The notes under the pieces were generated by a model that was not told where the DNA came from, made no database searches, and saw nothing but the letters and a program-made list of their open reading frames with translations. 15,144 nt of DNA, from contig DBBD01000019.1 in NCBI GenBank assembly GCA_002292015.1, positions 1-15,144 of the forward strand. The letters run 5' to 3'. Shown here piece after piece: positions 13,852 through 15,144 of the stretch. Position 1 is the stretch's first letter; each line of letters begins with the position of its first letter. Origin of the DNA: Firmicutes bacterium UBA993 (lineage in GTDB: Bacteria; Bacillota; Dethiobacteria; DTU022). The position numbers and the translations under genes were made by a program.

Positions 13852-15007
13852 ACTCTGATCCCCCTCGCAATCGCTGCACAATCTCTTTCACAATCAATTC
13901 CGGAGGTAAAGTCATGCCCCCAAATACCCGCGGGCCCGCAACTACCCGACTGTTCATATCAAGCACGGCTTTAATCTCTCTGGCCAGCCAACCACCAGCG
14001 TTAAATTCCGGCACAACAATCAACTCCGCATTCTCCGTTATCTTAATAAGCTCATTGTGTGGAAAAGGTCTAATGGATTTGATCTTGATCAAGCCGGCCT
14101 TTATTCCTTCTTTTTCTAAAAGTCTTAGCGCTTCCCTGCTTTGAGAAACAGCAGTCCCCGACGCAGCAATGAAAACTCCGGCCTCAGGATTAACCACTTC
14201 TAGCAGCCCACCAAAGTAATGATCTATATGTTTACGCGCACGCTCTGCGGCAGCCAGGATCTCTTGGTGCCAGCTTGCATTGGCTGCATAGCTGATAAAG
14301 TTACTCTTATTAAGCAGGGGATCTCTTGTAATTCTCATGGGTGGCGTTTCCATGTCAAAAACAGGCACCGGAGCAGACTCTGGATTATACGCGGGAAGCT
14401 TAATACTCTCAGGGGGCATCCTAACCTGATCCCGGGTGTGCGTTACCAGAAAACCATCTGCAAAAACTCCTGCCGGCAAGTGTACCTCGGTTTTTTCGGC
14501 TACAACATAGGCCTTCAAAATCATATCAAAAAAATCCTGAGCTGACTCAGCATGAAACATCAACATTCCAGTGTCAAGTAGCATGCTCATTTCTATATTC
14601 TCTGGCTGAATTGAAGGGGGTAACGAAACACCCCTGCACATAAAAGCACATACTATTGGCTGACGGGATCCGGCCCAAACCGGAAACATTTCCATGGCTC
14701 TTAAAGTTCCTGGGCCACTTGTTGCGGTAAAAACCCTTCCTCCACCCAAAGCAGCGCCATGAACACTGGCCATTACAGCAAACTCGTTTTCTCCCCGGTA
14801 AAAATCTTTCAGATACCCTTGAGCGTACAAATCTCCGACAAGATGCATACTTTCACTTTGGGGGGTTATAGGATAGGCAATTGCCATATCGACGTTAGCC
14901 CTCTTAACTGCTTCGGCTACCGCTTCGCTACCTGTTATAAAAGCCATTTCCCTTTCAGCGTGAAGTAACAGGTATTCTTCATCAACCACTTGCTGTTGTA
15001 TCATCAC
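13841..15007 (-). CDS. 2-oxoacid:ferredoxin oxidoreductase, alpha subunit
   Basis: This subunit carries the pyrimidine-binding domain of the enzyme (388 residues). TGSEAVAEAVKRANVDMA and AYPITPQSE (about 25-52) are the classic PorA opening, followed by GENEFAVMASVHGAALGGGR and TSGPG. The second half, from about 280, has the transketolase-C-like domain (IAASGTAVSQSREALRLL, then IRPFPHNELI). It pairs with the beta subunit, whose gene overlaps it. The GTG at 15007 (next codon ATG) has GGGAG 12 bases upstream, a long spacer; an ATG at 14947 (MAFITGSEA) with AAGGG close by is a real alternative. It lies 29 bases after the ferredoxin gene, giving the order delta-alpha-beta known from four-subunit POR enzymes. 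Confidence 0.92.
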   Translation of the reverse strand: MMIQQQVVDEEYLLLHAEREMAFITGSEAVAEAVKRANVDMAIAYPITPQSESMHLVGDLYAQGYLKDFYRGENEFAVMASVHGAALGGGRVFTATSGPGTLRAMEMFPVWAGSRQPIVCAFMCRGVSLPPSIQPENIEMSMLLDTGMLMFHAESAQDFFDMILKAYVVAEKTEVHLPAGVFADGFLVTHTRDQVRMPPESIKLPAYNPESAPVPVFDMETPPMRITRDPLLNKSNFISYAANASWHQEILAAAERARKHIDHYFGGLLEVVNPEAGVFIAASGTAVSQSREALRLLEKEGIKAGLIKIKSIRPFPHNELIKITENAELIVVPEFNAGGWLAREIKAVLDMNSRVVAGPRVFGGMTLPPELIVKEIVQRLRGGSEYVT

Positions 15008-15036
15008 GATAATCGTAATCTCCCTGTTAAATGGTT

Positions 15037-15144
15037 TTAAGAGATTGTCAACGCATCCTTAGGGCAGATGGAGACACAGAGACCACACCCTTTACAGCGG
15101 TTGTCGTCCGCAGAAATCTTTTTATCTTCAGTATAACTCAGAAC
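15037..15144 (-). CDS. 4Fe-4S ferredoxin subunit of the oxidoreductase, 3' end only (partial)
   Basis: The last 35 codons are visible, ending in TAA at 15039-15037. They contain CKGCGLCVSICP, a complete C-x2-C-x2-C-x3-CP cluster motif, then KDALTIS. This fits the delta (ferredoxin-like) subunit of POR-type enzymes, whose other 4Fe-4S motif would lie beyond the window. The spacing of 29 bases to the alpha gene indicates one operon. The gamma subunit was not seen and would be expected further upstream (higher coordinates). Confidence 0.85.
   Translation of the reverse strand, partial: VLSYTEDKKISADDNRCKGCGLCVSICPKDALTIS

Overview
The window looks like chromosomal DNA of an anaerobic Firmicute (Clostridia in the broad sense). 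The evidence is: strong GGAGG-type ribosome sites with TTG/GTG starts in use, a promoter matching the Bacillus/Clostridium sporulation-competence sigma factor SigH, ferredoxin-dependent 2-oxoacid oxidation, an iron-sulfur flavoprotein, a rubredoxin-like protein and a membrane-anchored polysaccharide deacetylase. One feature does not fit: the DnaK carries the insert that typical Gram-positive DnaKs lack. No rRNA, tRNA, IS element or CRISPR array was seen.

Layout. (1) 1-1825, minus strand: the first codons of an unidentified gene with its own sigma-A-like promoter. Upstream of it is a two-gene unit in which a cytidylate-kinase-like protein, fused to a PD-(D/E)XK-like nuclease-fold domain, overlaps hypoxanthine phosphoribosyltransferase; a SigH-type promoter lies in front. 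(2) 1873-9579, plus strand: an eight-gene same-strand run. It opens with a near-perfect sigma-A promoter bracketed by two palindromes, then a Phd/YefM antitoxin, a PIN-domain toxin lacking one catalytic acidic residue, a rubredoxin-like protein, and the disaggregation machinery dnaK-grpE-dnaJ-cbpM-clpB. (3) 9599-11232: an iron-sulfur flavoprotein (minus) divergent from a membrane-anchored polysaccharide deacetylase (plus). (4) 11240-15144, minus strand: ferredoxin subunit (partial), alpha and beta subunits of a PFOR-type 2-oxoacid:ferredoxin oxidoreductase, then an unusually long acyl-CoA dehydrogenase.

How the genes may work together. DnaK, GrpE and the J-protein form the Hsp70 cycle, which loads aggregates onto ClpB; the CbpM-like protein would tune the J-protein. 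No CIRCE or HspR (HAIR) operator is visible. The most convincing promoter on that strand is the toxin-antitoxin promoter about 1.2 kb before dnaK. This raises the untested idea that the TA repressor, which is unstable under stress, controls a chaperone operon. The oxidoreductase would decarboxylate a 2-oxoacid to an acyl-CoA and reduce ferredoxin; the neighbouring dehydrogenase may act on a related acyl-CoA, but its substrate cannot be read from sequence.
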